The position numbers and the translations under genes were made by a program. Below, piece by piece: positions 25,235 to 34,276 of a DNA stretch of 64,000 nt. Under the pieces are notes generated by a model, which saw only the letters and a list, made by a program, of their open reading frames with translations, did not search any database and was not told the origin of the DNA. Positions within the stretch are counted from its first letter, which is position 1, and every line of letters begins with the position of its first letter. The stretch comes from Sporosarcina luteola (lineage in GTDB: Bacteria > Bacillota > Bacilli > Bacillales_A > Planococcaceae), in contig JACHLS010000005.1 in NCBI GenBank assembly GCA_014204635.1, positions 62,001 to 126,000 of the forward strand. Reading direction: 5' to 3'.

Positions 25235-26899
25235 TTAGTTCTTATCCGCGTACTTCAAGTCAAGATAGCCGACTGGGTGGCGCAGAATACCGGTAACGCC
25301 CGGTTTTTCAAGTGTTGTCTGGTTGTAAAAGTATAGTGGGAAGATCGGCATTTCTTCCATTAGAAGACGATCCGCGTCCTGCAACAATTCCCAACGTTTT
25401 GTTTCATCCGTTTCATTCTTAATATCCTCGATCAACTTATCGTATTCCGCATTGGACCAAGTTGTACGGTTCATGGAAGAACCTGTGATAAAGCTTTCAA
25501 GCGCATTCACAGGATCTGCATAGTCATACAAGAACGAAGAACGGGACATTTGATATTTAAATTCTTTTTGTTCGGAAGCAAATACTCCACTTTCCACGTT
25601 TTGCAATTCTGTGTCAACGCCAAGTACTTCCTTAAATTTCGATTGCAATGCAATTGCAATGGCTTGATGTGATTCACTCGTGTTATACGTCAATGTTACT
25701 TTTGGAAGCTCTGTGTAGCCTTCTTCTTTCATTCCCTCTTCCAATAGTTTCTTTGCTTCTTCTGGATTGTAGGAAATAAGATCGCCAACTGAGTCACGGA
25801 ACTCCTTGCCATCCGGACCGATGAAGCCGTACGTTACAAAACCGTGTGCCGGTTTTTCATCATTTTTTGTTACATATTTAACGATTTCTTCTTGATCAAT
25901 TGCCATTCCGAATGCACGACGAATCTTTTTATTCGTGAATGGTTCCATTGACGTATTGAAACGATAGAAATACAATCCTGCCTCGTCATCCACTCGCAAT
26001 TCATCGCTGTCTTTAAGCTGCTCCGCCATTTCGGAAGGAACACCCGATACATCAAGCTCGCCGGATTGATACATTTGGTAAGCCGTGTTTGAATCATTGA
26101 CCATTGCCCAATGTACTTTATCCAATTTCACAGCATCCGCATCCCAATAATGTTCATTCTTTTCAAATTCGAAGCTGACATCATGATCCCATGAGGCCAA
26201 TTTGAATGGTCCATTTCCAACAAACGTGTCAGCATTTGCATGCCATTGCGGGTTATCCGCAGCTACCTTCTCATTGATCGGGAAGAAGCTCGGATTCGTG
26301 ATAATGTTCAAGAATGCCTCGTTTGGCGCTGTCAATTTTACAACAAACGTCTTATCATCTTCCGCTTTAATGCCAATCTCGTCTGCAGATCCCTCTTCAT
26401 TATTGTAAGCTTCTGCACCTTCAATGAAATAAGCGAGGAATGACGCTGGCGATGCAGTGGCAGGATCCAGCATATGCTTCCAAGCGTATACGAAATCTCC
26501 GGCTACGACCGGATCGCCGTTCGACCATTTCGCATTATCGCGAATTGTGAAAGTATACGTCAATCCATCCTCCGATATATCAATCTTTTCCGCTGTCGCT
26601 TCGACCGCTTTGTGATTGTCATCTAAACGCGTCAAGCCTTCCATAATATTATTCAATGCACTCCATGAAACAGCATCAAATCCAATGGACGGATCAAAAG
26701 ATGTCGGCTCCTCCCCATTGTTCATATACAGGATTTTGTCGCCTGCAGATGCCTCTTCCCCTGAACCTTTCCCATCATCTTCCGAGGGAGTGTTGGCATC
26801 CGTCTTTTCCGGTTCTTTTCCAGCATCCTTGTTCGCTGTACATGCTGCAAGAACAAGCGCCAACATAGCCATTGCCATAAACATCAACCACTTTTTCAT
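25235..26899 (-). CDS. dppE: dipeptide-binding lipoprotein DppE
   Basis: A 554-residue SBP family 5 protein with a lipobox LAAC at residues 17-20 and an acidic linker after the lipid anchor. It captures peptides outside the membrane and delivers them to DppBC. The length and the SBP_bac_5 core (SFDPSIGFDA; later SSFLYDYADP) match family norms. It is the fifth gene of the dpp operon and is followed by a terminator. Confidence 0.93.
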   Translation of the reverse strand: MKKWLMFMAMAMLALVLAACTANKDAGKEPEKTDANTPSEDDGKGSGEEASAGDKILYMNNGEEPTSFDPSIGFDAVSWSALNNIMEGLTRLDDNHKAVEATAEKIDISEDGLTYTFTIRDNAKWSNGDPVVAGDFVYAWKHMLDPATASPASFLAYFIEGAEAYNNEEGSADEIGIKAEDDKTFVVKLTAPNEAFLNIITNPSFFPINEKVAADNPQWHANADTFVGNGPFKLASWDHDVSFEFEKNEHYWDADAVKLDKVHWAMVNDSNTAYQMYQSGELDVSGVPSEMAEQLKDSDELRVDDEAGLYFYRFNTSMEPFTNKKIRRAFGMAIDQEEIVKYVTKNDEKPAHGFVTYGFIGPDGKEFRDSVGDLISYNPEEAKKLLEEGMKEEGYTELPKVTLTYNTSESHQAIAIALQSKFKEVLGVDTELQNVESGVFASEQKEFKYQMSRSSFLYDYADPVNALESFITGSSMNRTTWSNAEYDKLIEDIKNETDETKRWELLQDADRLLMEEMPIFPLYFYNQTTLEKPGVTGILRHPVGYLDLKYADKN

Positions 26900-26967
26900 T
26901 TCAACTGCCCCCTTTTATATGTCTAAACGTATTCCAGCACTTTCGTGCGTACTACCCCTTATAATCT

Positions 26968-28086
26968 TTATGCAAATACATGCTTGGCCCGTGCGTCCTG
27001 CAGCCAGCAATCCACTTTATGCGTTTCGGACAGCTCAGTTGTTCCAGGATACACCCGCTCGCAAACTTCCATGGCGAATGGACATCTAGCGGTAAACGGG
27101 CAGCCGACAGGCGGTGCAAATAAATCAGGCGGTGTTCCTTCAATCGGCTGGAGTTCCTCCTCTTTCAAGTCGAGCCGTGGAACGGATGCGAGAAGCCCCT
27201 TGGTATACGGATGCTGCGGAGAGTAGAACACTTCCCGCTTGTCGCCGATTTCAATGACTTTTCCCGCATACATGACCGCAATTCGATCTGCAATCTTAGC
27301 CACCACTCCGAGATCATGCGTGATCAGAATGATGGAAACGCCTGTCCTCGCTTGAATCTCCTCGAATAATTCGAGGATTTGGGCTTGGATTGTCACGTCC
27401 AACGCAGTCGTCGGTTCGTCTGCAATCAGCAGTTCCGGTTCACAGATCAATGCGATGGCAATGACAATACGTTGTCGCATCCCACCTGAAAATTGGTGTG
27501 GATACTGCTTCAGCCGTTCCTCCGGATTTGGGATGCCGACGATTTCCAACAATTCGATGGCTTTTTTTCGTGCTTCCGCCTTGCTCACTTTTTGATGCGT
27601 TCGCAAGCCTTCAGTGAGCTGTTCCCCAATCTTCAAAGTAGGATTCAACGCAGTCATCGGATCTTGGAAGATCATCGAGATATCAACGCCTTGCACTGTC
27701 CGCAGAGCCGCTTTATCCAGCTTTGTTAAATCCCTATTTTTAAACAGGATCCGACCGCTTTTGATCTGACCAGGCGGCTGTGGAATCAAGCCCATGATCG
27801 TATTGGCTGTCACGCTTTTTCCGCAGCCTGATTCGCCGACAACCGCAAGCGTCTCTCCTTTATACAAGTCAAATGAAACACCACGCAGCGCTTGGACCTC
27901 ACCGCCGAATGTTTTGAATGAAACATGCAGATCTTCGACAGCCAGTACTTTTTCCGAGTAGTCCGGCTGACGTCTGCGCTTCTGTCCCACTTGTTTCTCT
28001 GTCATTGACGCCTTTGGCAAAGACGGCACTTCTTCTTGTCGCTCTTTCACAAGTGCATTGGCATTCGCCAATTGTTGTTCATTCAA
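26968..28086 (-). CDS. dppD: dipeptide ABC transporter ATP-binding protein DppD
   Basis: The ATPase core starts near residue 48 ([11 protein letters not shown]), with Walker [10 protein letters not shown], signature [12 protein letters not shown], Walker B LLIADEP and H-loop THDL, then the oligopeptide C-terminal extension with a Cys cluster. An extra N-terminal stretch of about 45 charged residues precedes the core, longer than typical DppD. TTG at 28086 is chosen because AGGAGG lies seven bases before it; a GTG at 28095 overlaps the site and the dppC stop. It is the partner of YkfD. Confidence 0.9.
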   Translation of the reverse strand: MNEQQLANANALVKERQEEVPSLPKASMTEKQVGQKRRRQPDYSEKVLAVEDLHVSFKTFGGEVQALRGVSFDLYKGETLAVVGESGCGKSVTANTIMGLIPQPPGQIKSGRILFKNRDLTKLDKAALRTVQGVDISMIFQDPMTALNPTLKIGEQLTEGLRTHQKVSKAEARKKAIELLEIVGIPNPEERLKQYPHQFSGGMRQRIVIAIALICEPELLIADEPTTALDVTIQAQILELFEEIQARTGVSIILITHDLGVVAKIADRIAVMYAGKVIEIGDKREVFYSPQHPYTKGLLASVPRLDLKEEELQPIEGTPPDLFAPPVGCPFTARCPFAMEVCERVYPGTTELSETHKVDCWLQDARAKHVFA

Positions 28087-28091
28087 ACCAT

Positions 28092-29027
28092 TCACCTCCT
28101 CAGTTTCGGATCGAGTGCATCTTGCATACCGTCTCCGAGGACGTTAAATGCAAACATCGTCATTGAAATGAAAAACGCCGGGAAGAATAATCTCCACCAA
28201 TGACCGGACAAAATGACCGGCAACGCATCGTTTGCCATGACGCCCCAACTGGCAAACGGTGCTGAGATTCCGAGCCCTAGGAAGCTTAGGAATGCTTCCG
28301 CGAAAATGGCACTCGGTACAGTCAATGTCATTTGGACAATTATCGGACCCATTGTATTCGGCAATAAGTTGCGCCGGATAATCCGCGGCGTCCGTGCTCC
28401 GAACGACTTGGAAGCTGTTACAAATTCATAGTTTTTGATCTGCAGTACTTGTCCCCTGACAATCCGTGCCATGCCGACCCATCCAGTGATAGTGAGCGCG
28501 ACGATAATGGTCGTCAAACTTGAACCCATGATGACCATTAACAGAATGACAACGAGTAAGTGCGGGAGACCATAGAGGACCTCGATGATCCGCATCATGA
28601 CTGAGTCGGTACGGCCGCCTTTATAGCCGCTAACCCCTCCGTAAATAATCCCTATAAAGAAATCGATCAGGGCTGCCGCAACTCCAACAAACAGAGAAAC
28701 ACGGGCACCGTACCATGTACGGGTAAAGACATCCCAACCTTTTTCATCCGTCCCGAACCAATGCTCCGAGGAAGGAGGCAGATTCTGTTTTGCATATTGC
28801 GTCGTTGTAATATCGTGTGGCGATAGAATTGGCGCAAATATCGCAAACAAAGTAAGCAAGACAAGGAAGAATAGCCCGCTCATTGCCAGTTTATTTTGCC
28901 GCAGACGGCGCCATGCATCTTTCCAATAAGATAAAGAAGGGCGGACTACCGTTTCTGCTTTTTCCGTGTCCTTCGCTATCGGTTTAAACCATTCGTCTTG
29001 CGCTTGTGGCGGTTGATGACTGACCAT
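28092..29027 (-). CDS. dppC: dipeptide ABC transporter permease DppC
   Basis: A 311-residue inner-membrane permease. It has an N-terminal cytoplasmic segment, six spans and the EAA loop RIVRGQVLQIKNYEFVTASK, where the ATPases dock. The HWFGTDEKGWDVFTR motif is diagnostic for DppC/OppC. Its ATG overlaps the dppB stop by one base, with GGAGGG upstream. It forms the channel with DppB. Confidence 0.93.
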   Translation of the reverse strand: MVSHQPPQAQDEWFKPIAKDTEKAETVVRPSLSYWKDAWRRLRQNKLAMSGLFFLVLLTLFAIFAPILSPHDITTTQYAKQNLPPSSEHWFGTDEKGWDVFTRTWYGARVSLFVGVAAALIDFFIGIIYGGVSGYKGGRTDSVMMRIIEVLYGLPHLLVVILLMVIMGSSLTTIIVALTITGWVGMARIVRGQVLQIKNYEFVTASKSFGARTPRIIRRNLLPNTMGPIIVQMTLTVPSAIFAEAFLSFLGLGISAPFASWGVMANDALPVILSGHWWRLFFPAFFISMTMFAFNVLGDGMQDALDPKLRR

Positions 29028-29962
29028 TAAGCATCACCCTCCTTCCGATGAAGTTTAATGCGCGGATCCAGGAATCCGTACACGATATCAACAAGGAAGA
29101 GCATGAACACGAGGAAGGCGCTATAGAAGACCGTTGAACCCATAATGACTGGATAATCCCGGTTGTTGATACTTTCCACGAAATATTTTCCCATGCCCGG
29201 TATGGCAAAAATCCGCTCAATGACAAATGTTCCTGTCAAAATTCCTGCGAGCATTGTCCCCATAATAGTAACGACTGGCATGAGTGCGTTGCGCAATGCA
29301 TGCCGGAATACGATGCGAAACGGGGATAATCCTTTGGCCCGCGCCATTTTCATATAATCCTGTGTCAATACTTCCAGCATGCTGGACCGAGTCAGCCTCG
29401 CAATAATGGCGGTCGGACCCGTGGCTAGCGCCAACGTGGGAAGAATCATATGTTTTGGACTGCTCCATGTTGCAGGAGGCAGCCACTGTAAATTGACGGC
29501 AAGCTGTTGAATTAACAAAGTCGCCAATACAAAGTTCGGAACCGAAATTCCGATAACTGCGAAGGCCATGGCCCCATAATCGACAATGCCGTTATGCCGG
29601 AGTGCGGCAAATGTTCCCAGTGTAATCCCGGACAATACAGCGACGAGAATCGTCACTAACCCGAGTTCCAAAGAAATCGGGAAGCCTCTGGCCAGCTGCG
29701 TATTCACTGACTCGTTCGGTTTCTTGATCGATGGCCCAAAATCGAATGTCACAATGGCCTTTAAATAATTGAGATATTGAATATGCGTCGGCTGATCTAG
29801 TTTATAGTACTTTTCCAAGTTCGCCTGGATAGTCGGATTGGATGTCCGCTCGTCATCGAACGGCGAACCTGGGATTGAATGCATTAAGAAAAACGTTAAT
29901 GTCGCAATGATAAGGATCGTCGCAATCATCATGAAGAATCGTTTTACTATGTAAATGGCCAT
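29027..29962 (-). CDS. dppB: dipeptide ABC transporter permease DppB
   Basis: A 311-residue permease with six spans. It has the typical N-terminal MAIYIVKRFFMMIAT segment, a periplasm-side loop with PGSPFDDE, and the EAA loop LTRSSMLEVLTQDYMKMARA followed by KGLSP. The C-terminal DPRIKLH is standard. It pairs with DppC. It follows dppA by 13 bases, in the same order as in B. subtilis. Confidence 0.93.
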   Translation of the reverse strand: MAIYIVKRFFMMIATILIIATLTFFLMHSIPGSPFDDERTSNPTIQANLEKYYKLDQPTHIQYLNYLKAIVTFDFGPSIKKPNESVNTQLARGFPISLELGLVTILVAVLSGITLGTFAALRHNGIVDYGAMAFAVIGISVPNFVLATLLIQQLAVNLQWLPPATWSSPKHMILPTLALATGPTAIIARLTRSSMLEVLTQDYMKMARAKGLSPFRIVFRHALRNALMPVVTIMGTMLAGILTGTFVIERIFAIPGMGKYFVESINNRDYPVIMGSTVFYSAFLVFMLFLVDIVYGFLDPRIKLHRKEGDA

Positions 29963-29975
29963 GCGGCTCTCCCCC

Positions 29976-30800
29976 TTAACAGAACTTCGTTTGCATGGCC
30001 AGTTCGACCATAACTAGCATCGCGCGGTATGCCTCCAAAATGTCCTTGGCTTCAAATCTCACCACGGTCGTCCCCGGTTCAATTTCACATCCTGGCATCA
30101 GCGCTGCCCATTCGGCCTGTCCATAATTTGTAAACTCAATGCGCAAGGTCGGCTGCGCCGGGGGAACAAGCGGCTGGATGGACGATCTTTTTCCAATTGC
30201 CTCTTCTGTCTTTTCCTCCAACAGTGCCTGTGCCTTCGTCGGATGCAATGTCTTGACTGCGGATCGTGTGATGGACTGTTTTACCGCGGCAGTCACCACT
30301 CCCGGAATGAGCGCTTCCGCCTCACGGCATGCACAATCATCTCCTGCGACAAGAATGACAGGAACTCCGAAATGACCTGCTACATACGCATTGAAACCTA
30401 ACTCTCCGATCTGAACATCATTAATATACATATTGCGCACGCCAAACGTCATCGAGTGGCTCATCACACCCGGCTGTCCGGCCCGTGCATGATAGCCTGC
30501 AAAAATCGCCCCTGCGAACGACTCATCAAGACCTTGCACCATCGAAAGCGCTTTCAAATCACCTGTAATTAAATCTGCTTCGGGATGTAACTCTTCCACC
30601 AGCAAGTTATTCATTTTAGAGTGGCTGTCATTGACTAAAACTTCATCTGCCCCATTCCCGACTGCCGCTCGAATGATCGCATTGGCCTCCTCTGTCATAA
30701 TACGCCGCGCCCGCTCATAATTATGCCTGCTGGAATCCACAAACGTATAATCTGGCAACCCTGTAATCCCTTCCATGTCTACTGAAATGTACAATTTCAC
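29976..30800 (-). CDS. dppA: D-aminopeptidase DppA (M55)
   Basis: A 274-residue zinc peptidase identical in length to the B. subtilis enzyme. Asp8, Glu10, His60, His104 and Glu133 occupy the known metal-ligand positions, and His115 the catalytic position. It releases D-amino acids such as D-Ala from peptides and forms a decamer in B. subtilis. The GTG at 30800 has AGGGGG eight bases upstream. It opens the dpp-ykf operon behind a promoter with a CodY-like box. Confidence 0.95.
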   Translation of the reverse strand: MKLYISVDMEGITGLPDYTFVDSSRHNYERARRIMTEEANAIIRAAVGNGADEVLVNDSHSKMNNLLVEELHPEADLITGDLKALSMVQGLDESFAGAIFAGYHARAGQPGVMSHSMTFGVRNMYINDVQIGELGFNAYVAGHFGVPVILVAGDDCACREAEALIPGVVTAAVKQSITRSAVKTLHPTKAQALLEEKTEEAIGKRSSIQPLVPPAQPTLRIEFTNYGQAEWAALMPGCEIEPGTTVVRFEAKDILEAYRAMLVMVELAMQTKFC

Positions 30801-30864
30801 TCTGCATTCCCCCTGCTGTCTGAATAACACTATAAATCATTTTATTGATTAGTAGGTATGTTCT

Positions 30865-30893
30865 ACTGTATCAAATTTTTGAGAATATTTCAA
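30865..30893 (-). promoter_or_regulatory. dppA promoter with CodY-like box
   Basis: On the minus strand TTGAAA (30888-30893), 17 bases and extended -10 TGA-TACAGT (TACAGT at 30865-30870). The spacer contains AATATTCTCAAAAAT (30875-30889), which differs at three positions from the CodY consensus AATTTTCWGAAAATT. B. subtilis dpp is repressed by CodY in rich medium. Confidence 0.7.
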
Positions 30894-30945
30894 TGTGAAT
30901 TTCTAGTGAGTACGGTTTTATATACGTCGTTTTAATAGGTTAATA

Positions 30946-30991
30946 GAATAAAAAATCCGCGAAGAGAATTGCAAAATTCCCCTCACAGATT
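30946..30991 (-). terminator. strong terminator after small secreted-peptide gene
   Basis: A 17-base fully paired stem (several G-T wobbles), arms 30954-30970 and 30975-30991 around a four-base loop, followed by TTTTTTATT on the minus strand. It begins 15 bases after the peptide stop codon. Confidence 0.8.
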
Positions 30992-31005
30992 GTTATGACT
31001 GATCC

Positions 31006-31173
31006 TTATTTCGTCAGGCATTGGCCATACTGGTTACAGATTGGTTCCCATTTTGGCGGTCCTGGCGTATTATCTCCTCTTTCATCTGGTAGAACTGCTG
31101 CGTTAGCAATTGGAGAAAACGCCAGCATCATCATTGCACCAATGGATAGCAGAATTGCTCGTTTCTTCTTCAT
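31006..31173 (-). CDS. 55-residue secreted peptide
   Basis: The product starts MKKKRAILLSIGAMMMLAF, a signal peptide with a likely Ala-x-Ala cleavage (IANA) at residue 25. The mature portion of about 30 residues is Pro- and Gly-rich, contains PGPPKWEP and has two cysteines (Cys46 and Cys52) that could form a small disulfide loop. GAGGGTG lies seven bases before the ATG. A terminator on each side makes it an independent transcription unit between the oppDFBCA and dpp operons. No family is recognised; a pheromone, antimicrobial peptide or small extracellular factor are all possible. Confidence 0.7.
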   Translation of the reverse strand: MKKKRAILLSIGAMMMLAFSPIANAAVLPDERGDNTPGPPKWEPICNQYGQCLTK

Positions 31174-31408
31174 ACCTGATCACCCTCTCTATTTCTTACA
31201 TAATATGTATTCTCTATTTGTTGCAGAGAAAACTTCCTACTTTTTACCTGTTATTTTTAATATTATTACTATACCTACTTTAAAGTTATTTGGGTTTCCT
31301 TGTACATTTGCCTCCCTTCCATTTATCACATTACTTTTGAGAACAATTTGTCCATACATCAAGCTCACTTAATCAGAAGCCTACATGTTTTCGCACAATT
31401 TAAAATGT

Positions 31409-31446
31409 AAAAAAACCGCTATCCAGTTACCTGGATAGCGGTTTTA
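31409..31446 (-). terminator. terminator of the opp operon
   Basis: A 15-base perfect stem (AAAACCGCTATCCAG with its complement) with a short loop and T-run on the minus strand, about 40 bp after the oppA stop. Confidence 0.92.
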
Positions 31447-31484
31447 AAAAGTTCTAGACGAAGACGAACCTTTTTATTTAATTT

Positions 31485-33311
31485 TTATTCGCTTACGCCC
31501 ATTTGATACATCCAAAGGTCAGAAGAGTTGTCGATCGAGTAGTTCACTACGCGCTTGTTAACTGCCATAATATAGTAACGGTAAACAGTTGGTGCAACCG
31601 GTACTTCGTCAACCATCATCTCTTGCCATTGGTTATAAATATCTTTACGATACTCTGCATCAAATGCATCTTCGGATGTACCTTTTTCAAGAAGCTCATC
31701 GTTCTTTTCACTTGTGAAACGTGAGAAGTTATTAAATGAAGTTCTTCCATACAGTCCTGCTGGGTCTGGATCAACACCTGTTCTCCATGCTCCTTGGTAG
31801 ATATCAACCTTTGGATCATCATTTTCTACCATGTCGTAGAATGAGTTGAATTCATGTAGACGTCCATCTGTAAGTTGAACTTTAATGCCTACATCTTCCC
31901 AGTTTTGTATATAAAACTTGGCAATTGGTTCAGAAGTTTCGCTGCCAGACATGGAAGCGAAGCTTAGTTCAAACTTGTTGCCTTCCGGATCTTCACGGAA
32001 TCCGTCGCCATCCACGTCCTTGTAACCTGCTTCATCAAGAAGAGCTTTCGCTTTTTCCGGATCATAACTAGGTGCTGCAATGCTTGCATTATGGAAGCTT
32101 GCAAATGTCGGAATAATCAAAGTTGTAGCAGGGTAACGAAGGCCATGGTACAATTCTTTACCAATTGTTGCATTGTCCATTGCGTACCACATCGCTTGAC
32201 GGACACGCTTGTCAGCCAATTTGGCATTCGGATCCATTACGTTCTCTTTCTTTTCTTCATCCCATTTACCTAATTTAAATCCAATATAGGTATATGAATT
32301 TTCTATGTCTGCCAAAAGTTCGACGTTATCCAGTTCTTTCGCTTTGTCATATTGATCTACAGGGATACTAGCCATATCGATATCGCCTTTTTTCAATGCT
32401 TCAATTACAGCAATCGGATTAACAACCTTTTGAACGATTGATTTCAGAGCAGGCTTTCCTCTCCAATAATCATCATTGCGTTCATATAGAACTGATTCTC
32501 CTGGGACAATTTTTGCAACTTTGTAAGGGCCAAATCCAATTGGATTCACGCGGAATTTATCAGAAGATTCCAGTTCCTCCATTGTCACATCGCCTTTAGT
32601 AATGTCTCCAACATAGTGTCTTGGAGTTGGAGCTGCCCAGATCCCAGACATTACGGATGGCGAAGCTGTTTTATAAGTAATTGAAATTTCCTTATCATCC
32701 TCGGAAACTTTAATACCCGAAATTTCCTTTGTTGTTCCCGCATGATATTCTGCCATACCTTCAACGTTTTCTAACATGAATGTATAACGTGATCCTTTGT
32801 AATCCGGGTGACCTATGATTTCATAAGAATATAATAAGTCGCTTGCTTTAACCGGCTCACCATCATGCCAATTTACACCATCACGAATTTTCAATGTAAT
32901 TGTCTTCTTGTCATCTGAAAGTATATATTCCGCTGCACCTTCGCTAGTGATCAAGAAGTCACCGTCATAAGCTAGCAAACTTTCATTAAAGTATTTCATA
33001 ATTTCTGCGTCCGGTGCACCGTTATAGAAAACACTGCTTAATGTACCTTCGAATGGAGTATCAGATACGAGACCTACTGTCAATTCTCCATCTTCCATCG
33101 GTTCCGCTTTGTTTGAAACATCTAAAGGGAAATCAAGCTCATCAGAAGCATCAGCTTCTTCGTCCCCTTCAGTTTGCTCAGTTCCTTCGTCTTTGCCTTT
33201 TGCCGGTTCTTTATCGCCGGTTTTTTTGTCGTCTTTGCCAGTACATGCAGCTAAAAATACGCTGAGAACAAGCAAGAGACTAGCGAGCAGCAAAAATTGC
33301 TTCTTTGCCAT
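31485..33311 (-). CDS. oppA: oligopeptide-binding lipoprotein (OppA/AppA-like)
   Basis: A 608-residue SBP family 5 protein with lipobox LAAC at residues 20-23 and a long acidic linker. The core contains NWHDGEPVKASDLLYSYE, the standard family 5 motif. It is larger than DppE, in keeping with oligopeptide binders such as AppA. The ATG follows GGGGAGG. It is the last gene of oppDFBCA, so the binding protein here is at the promoter-distal end. Confidence 0.9.
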   Translation of the reverse strand: MAKKQFLLLASLLLVLSVFLAACTGKDDKKTGDKEPAKGKDEGTEQTEGDEEADASDELDFPLDVSNKAEPMEDGELTVGLVSDTPFEGTLSSVFYNGAPDAEIMKYFNESLLAYDGDFLITSEGAAEYILSDDKKTITLKIRDGVNWHDGEPVKASDLLYSYEIIGHPDYKGSRYTFMLENVEGMAEYHAGTTKEISGIKVSEDDKEISITYKTASPSVMSGIWAAPTPRHYVGDITKGDVTMEELESSDKFRVNPIGFGPYKVAKIVPGESVLYERNDDYWRGKPALKSIVQKVVNPIAVIEALKKGDIDMASIPVDQYDKAKELDNVELLADIENSYTYIGFKLGKWDEEKKENVMDPNAKLADKRVRQAMWYAMDNATIGKELYHGLRYPATTLIIPTFASFHNASIAAPSYDPEKAKALLDEAGYKDVDGDGFREDPEGNKFELSFASMSGSETSEPIAKFYIQNWEDVGIKVQLTDGRLHEFNSFYDMVENDDPKVDIYQGAWRTGVDPDPAGLYGRTSFNNFSRFTSEKNDELLEKGTSEDAFDAEYRKDIYNQWQEMMVDEVPVAPTVYRYYIMAVNKRVVNYSIDNSSDLWMYQMGVSE

Positions 33312-33332
33312 TTGTATTACCTCCCCTTATTT

Positions 33333-34247
33333 TTAGGCTAATCTTTGCCTTGCATCGGACGCACGTTTCACCGCTTGGCCGACATAATTTATACACAACA
33401 TCATTACTAGGATCAGTAATGCTGCAGGTAACCAAACCCACCACTTATTTTGCACAATATCCGGTGTCCGCGCAAACGCAATCAGCGTTCCGAGCGATGG
33501 CGTACCAGATGGCAATCCAAAACCGAGGAATGTCAAACCAGTTTCCAAACCGATATTTCCCGCAAGTGTAAGCGTCATATTCACAATAACAAGAGAACTT
33601 AAGTTAGGAAACATTTCAAAAAACATGATCTTTAAACTAGGCGTTCCCAACGTTTTGGAAGCATTAATATAATCAAGCTCCCGTTCTTGCAATGCTCTTG
33701 ATCGAATCAATCTCGCCTTACCAAACCACGCGAATATACTTACAATCAGTATAAATGTTACTACTGTATAGTTCGGTATGATTGTGATGAACACGATAAT
33801 GAACATCAGAGATGGCAAGACCATTAGAAATTCTAAAATCCGCATCATCACATTATCAACCGTTCCGCCATAAAAACCTGCTATCAAACCATATGTGAGG
33901 CCCACCACGCCTGCTATTAAAGTTACACAAATAGCAATAGTAAATGAGTTTCTAGTTCCCAACATTAACTGACCAAATACATCGCGCCCGCCATCATCCG
34001 TTCCTAACCAATGCTCTGCGGAAGGCGGCTTCCAATTGTTAAAGAAGTTTACCCGCTGCTGGGCAACCTGATCAATATAAAGCGGGGATAAATAGGCTGC
34101 CAAAAGGATAATAATTAGTAATACTAATGAGCCAATGGCCATTTTATCGTGTTTAATTTCTCGCCAAATCGTCTTCATTAACGATGGGTTGTTCATTTTT
34201 TCCTGCGCTATCAATTTCTTTTCATCTAAGACAGCTGGTTCTTTCAT
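33333..34247 (-). CDS. oppC: oligopeptide ABC transporter permease OppC
   Basis: A 304-residue permease with six spans, the motif HWLGTDDGGRDVFGQ and the EAA loop LIRSRALQERELDYINASK, as in OppC/AppC. AAGGAGGGG precedes the ATG. It forms the transmembrane channel with OppB. Confidence 0.92.
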   Translation of the reverse strand: MKEPAVLDEKKLIAQEKMNNPSLMKTIWREIKHDKMAIGSLVLLIIILLAAYLSPLYIDQVAQQRVNFFNNWKPPSAEHWLGTDDGGRDVFGQLMLGTRNSFTIAICVTLIAGVVGLTYGLIAGFYGGTVDNVMMRILEFLMVLPSLMFIIVFITIIPNYTVVTFILIVSIFAWFGKARLIRSRALQERELDYINASKTLGTPSLKIMFFEMFPNLSSLVIVNMTLTLAGNIGLETGLTFLGFGLPSGTPSLGTLIAFARTPDIVQNKWWVWLPAALLILVMMLCINYVGQAVKRASDARQRLA

Positions 34248-34276
34248 CTATTTCCCCTCCTTTTTCTTCTTTTCTT

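Noticed and set aside
31190..31260. SigH-like promoter (AGGA and GAAT elements) before the 55-residue peptide gene
   Set aside because: The elements are 16 bases apart, outside the 11-12 base spacing expected for SigH.
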